From: Candidatus Dechloromonas phosphorivorans
Lineage (GTDB): Bacteria > Pseudomonadota > Gammaproteobacteria > Burkholderiales > Rhodocyclaceae
Length of the DNA stretch: 51,774 nucleotides
Direction: 5' to 3'
NCBI GenBank assembly: GCA_016714975.1
Contig: JADKBR010000018.1
Span: forward strand, 1-51,774
Below are positions 49,060 to 51,774 of the stretch, one piece after another. A model generated the notes under the pieces. It saw only the letters and a program-made list of their open reading frames with translations. It did no database searches and was not told the DNA's origin. Every line of letters begins with the position of its first letter. The stretch's first letter is position 1. Both the position numbers and the translations under genes were made by a program.

Positions 49060-50025
49060 TTCTCGCCTGCGCGCTGCTCGTGGCCGCCTGCGGCCGCACA
49101 CCTCTTGCAGGAACAACAGGGGCTTGCGTCTTCGGCACGCGGGTGAGGTACTCGTTGCTCAGCGCCGACCATGAAACGAGGGCGCGCGGCCATCGCGGGT
49201 GTACTGCGCGAGGTTCAACTGAATGCACGGCGCCTATCACGCCTGGCAGGATTCGGAGCCGACTGGCCGAATGAGGCGACCATTTCCGGTCGACCGCACC
49301 ACGCCGGCCCGGAACTGGCCGAATTGGTCCGCGAAGCCAGGCATTGTCGCAACAGGGCGAGCACCTGTCTTCCGATCCCGGCATCGGCCAGTTGGGTGAA
49401 GCTGTGGGGCTTCGCCGACGAATCGGGCCGAGCTTCCGCCAGCAGCCGATATCGATGCCTGGCTGGCAGCGGGCCGAGCATCGCCTACATCACCGTCGCC
49501 GACGGACGATCAAAGCAGCCCGCAACCCCGGTCGCCCTCGACCCCGGCGGCTACCTGAAAGAGGTCGCACTCGACCGCGGCCGGCAACATCCTGCGCAGC
49601 CCAAGGCATCGACAATGCACTGATCAACATCGGCGGCAACGTCATGGCGCTGGGCAGCAAACAAGGCCGGAAATGGCGGGTCGGCATCCAACACCCGCGC
49701 CAGCCCGGCCTGATGGCCCACGGTCGAACCCGCCGACGGCGAAAGCGATCCGGCACATCTGGCGACCATCAGCGCTTTTTCGGGGAGGACTGCGGGCGCT
49801 ATCACCCTCGCCCGACCCGCGGACGGGCCATCCGGTCGCCCACACCCAAGCGGTCACCGTGCTGATTCCGGCCGGCGCCAAGGCGGGGGAGCGCTATCGG
49901 ATGCCGCCTCCAAGCCACTCTTCATCGCCGGCCCCGATGGCTGGCGTCAAATGGCGAAGAAGATGGAAATCGGTCTCGTTTTGCGCGTTGACCGGGACGG
50001 GCGAGTATTTGCCTCAGGGCGATGA
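49044..50025 (+). pseudogene. apbE: ApbE, FAD:protein FMN transferase lipoprotein, broken by indels
   Basis: The ATG at 49044 begins a lipoprotein signal (MRYFLILACALLVAACGRT, lipobox VAAC). Later pieces in other frames match ApbE: a GPELAELVR helix, PGIGQLVKLWGF-like region near 49380, YITVADGRIKQPATPVALDLGGYLK-type segment, the flavin-site motif DNALINIGGNVMALG, WRVGIQHPRQPG, a DPRTGHPVAHTQAVTVLIP segment and MEIGLVLRVDRDGRVFASGR at the end. ApbE attaches FMN to threonine in subunits such as NqrB/C or RnfD/G, outside the cytoplasm. Many indels separate these pieces. A 180-base stretch after it (50026-50204) shows nothing that I can name. Confidence 0.7.
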
Positions 50026-50204
50026 ACCAGCGTGGAATTCGCCGGGAAGCGACCAGCCATCACTATCGTGCCATGAATGCAGGCCAGGACCAGCCTCGGT
50101 GTTGGGTCGGTGCTGCCCCAATTTTGACGTGTATAAAGCGCGCGGTAAAACTTCATTTTCGCGTTCATTCAAAGAAACTCAGCGATGCTTGCCTTATTGG
50201 CTCC

Positions 50205-51774
50205 AATGCCCCAACCATTCAGCGACACTCCTCCCACAGCGATGTCGAGTTGGCCATAGCCCTCCAAAGCCCGCGTCTATCAACGTTCACGCCTTTCCCG
50301 CGAGGAACAGTTCCCGCGAACTACTCTGGAAATTTTCCCGCGAGGTCAGTTCGCCGCGGTACTGGACGGACAACTAGTCAGGATCGCCATTTTCGCTGGT
50401 CATCGTCTGGGAACGGGCCGACTGCACCACACCTGGGCGAGCATCACCAATGACAGCAATTTCGGCTTCCCACAATGCTGATTTCGTACACGCTGTAGAA
50501 CGAGAAGTTTGCGTCAGCCCCCGACGAAAGCGCAGCCACGACATCCGGCCACGCGCTTTACGAGGCCACGCCGCAGCCTGTGCCAAGCGTGGAACCTCAA
50601 GCGCATCATCGCTGGCGGTCACGCTTGTCAGCTACGCCCGGCATACAGCAAATTGACGCCGGGAGATTACGCCAAACGAGTGATCTGGGGCGAACTATAC
50701 GATCCGGCACTGCGTTTCCAGCTCGACGAGGGTTTCGATTTTTGCTGCATCCTGCCCGGATATTTGCCGACGAACAGCGAGGAATCGTTAGGCAACGCCA
50801 GCCTGATCGTCTGGCTCAACCGGGGAGTATGATCCGTCGCGGCCCCTGCAGCTGCCGGGAAAGGATTTCCCATGAAGGTTCGGATCGCTTCCATCCGGTA
50901 CCAGTTGCGCCATATCGAGGACTGGGACGGTTTTGCCCGACAAGTCGATTTCGTCCTCAACGCCGCCGCCGACTACTACCCGCGGATTCGTCCTGCTACC
51001 CGAGCTGTTCCTCACTCAACTTGCTGTCGCTTCCATGGACTGCGACGATGTGTGATGCCGTGCGCGGGTTGTCCGAATATACGACGCCCTACATTGGGCT
51101 GCTCCGCGCGCATGCCGTGCGTCATGGCTGCTACCTGATCAGCGGCACCCGCCAGGACATCCGCGACGGGCAACTGCTCCAGCACCTTCCTGGCTTCTAC
51201 CAGGCGGTGCCGTGCATCTTCAGGACAAGATTCACCGCACACGCTGGGAGAAGGAGAAGTGGAACAGATCATGGCGACGTGCTCGGCGTCTTCCAGACCC
51301 CGCACGCTTCGGGATCTTCATCCTGATCTGCTACGACATCAGATTCCCCGGAACGGGCGACGCGCCGCCGAGGAAGAGCGCCGGGGAAATAATCTTCGTG
51401 CCCTCATGCCCCGACAGCCGCCAGGGCTTCCTGCGCGTCGCGCTACTGTTACCACGCCCGCGCCATCGAGAATCAGATCTGTCGCGATGACCAGCACCGT
51501 GGGCAATCACCGGTCGCCGGCCTGCGTCTACGCTATGGCTGAGCGTCGATCATCACGCCTTCGGACTTTCACTTCGCGCGTGACAGGATCGCCGCCGAAG
51601 GCGTAATCAACGAAGACAGATCGTCCCGTCGCCGATGTGGACCTGACGCCCACTCCCACGAAAACCAGCTCAAGGGGACGGCAGTTCCGTTGCTCGACAA
51701 ACTTGCCAGGAGTTCTACAGCAATCGGCCTGTCATCGTCGTCGCCGACTGGATTCCCGGAACGTCCATGAAACG
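50205..51774 (+). pseudogene. GNAT acetyltransferase-nitrilase fusion (YhcX-like), broken by indels; runs to the window edge
   Basis: Pieces across frames fit a two-domain protein. The N-terminal GNAT part includes GQFAAVLDGQLV (near 50350), HTWASITNDSNFGF, NLKRIIAGG and LTPGDYAKRVIWGELYDPALRFQLDEGF. The C-terminal carbon-nitrogen hydrolase part includes MKVRIASIRYQLRHIEDWDGFARQVDF, the catalytic Glu in LLPELF, a Lys in LQDKIHRTRW and the Cys in ILICYDIRFP, with a HENQLKGTAVPLLDK stretch near 51670. Such fusions are known in Bacillus YhcX and in Proteobacteria, with unknown substrate. The start is a guess (ATG at 50205). The pieces may end just inside the window or continue. Confidence 0.6.

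Noticed and set aside
46783..51774. Genuine loss of glutathione synthesis by pseudogene formation
   Set aside because: Indels are too dense and too evenly spread across four neighbouring genes, while residues between them remain conserved.

Overview
The window is GC-rich chromosomal DNA of a betaproteobacterium, most likely Rhodocyclales (a Dechloromonas/Azonexus/Accumulibacter-type organism). This placement is an inference. It rests on the gene set and order (peptide deformylase, fmt, rsmB, a DUF4390 gene and ntrYX on one strand; a LysM protein beside dprA; betaproteobacterial-type gshA-gshB; a SAH riboswitch before metH) and on protein resemblance judged by eye. No rRNA, tRNA, insertion sequence, prophage or CRISPR array was seen. 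The DNA is ordinary, densely packed core genome with a few accessory loci.

Layout. 1-4.4 kb: the 3' end of a YheS-type ABC-F gene, a small exported protein, thrH, purU, an isochorismatase-type hydrolase and a DUF2242-like lipoprotein. 4.5-7.5 kb: a nitrogen operon on the minus strand (TorF-type porin, glnK, amt) with a visible sigma-54 promoter, an NtrC palindrome and a strong intrinsic terminator. 7.6-11.5 kb: ubiK, comM, a Bcr/CflA exporter, a rhodanese and a BamE-like lipoprotein. 11.5-15.3 kb: a SAH riboswitch followed by full-length metH. 15.4-20.7 kb: an accessory hydroxylase locus on the minus strand (XylA-type ferredoxin reductase, AlkB/XylM-type membrane di-iron hydroxylase, ABC1-family kinase) with a divergent AraC regulator and a pair of 13-bp direct repeats in front of it. 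20.7-26.4 kb: murB, a cell-wall amidase, a DUF1840 gene, a methyltransferase-like gene, a ROK sugar kinase, a MOSC protein and an MFS transporter. 26.4-29.7 kb: priA and hemE. 29.8-35 kb: rsmB, DUF4390, ntrY and ntrX in one overlapping operon. 35-46.6 kb: an exported S1/P1 nuclease, speD, fmt-def, a LysM protein, dprA, topB, oxyR, a RsuA-family pseudouridine synthase, an AtaL-like protein and a YbiT-type ABC-F ATPase. 46.7-51.8 kb: gshA, gshB, apbE and a GNAT-nitrilase fusion, all recognisable but broken by many small indels.

Three points stand out. First, four exact matches to the ParB-binding parS core (GTTYCACGTGRAAC) lie at 14.4, 25.2, 36.0 and 42.9 kb. This is far above chance and suggests the window belongs to the chromosome's centromere-like, origin-proximal domain. 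Tandem DnaA-box-like motifs lie between priA and hemE. Second, the hydroxylase locus pairs an AlkB/XylM-like oxygenase with a fused ferredoxin-reductase and an ABC1 kinase, with no rubredoxin in view. Third, the density of indels rises toward the right end: topB near 41.2, 41.7 and 42.8 kb, ybiT near 46.2 and 46.5 kb, then every gene after 46.7 kb. Several of these sit in homopolymers. This looks like poor sequence at a contig end rather than gene decay, so protein calls there should be read as homology calls on an uncertain sequence.

I did not find a clearly novel multi-gene system. The nearest candidates are the hydroxylase locus and the parS cluster.
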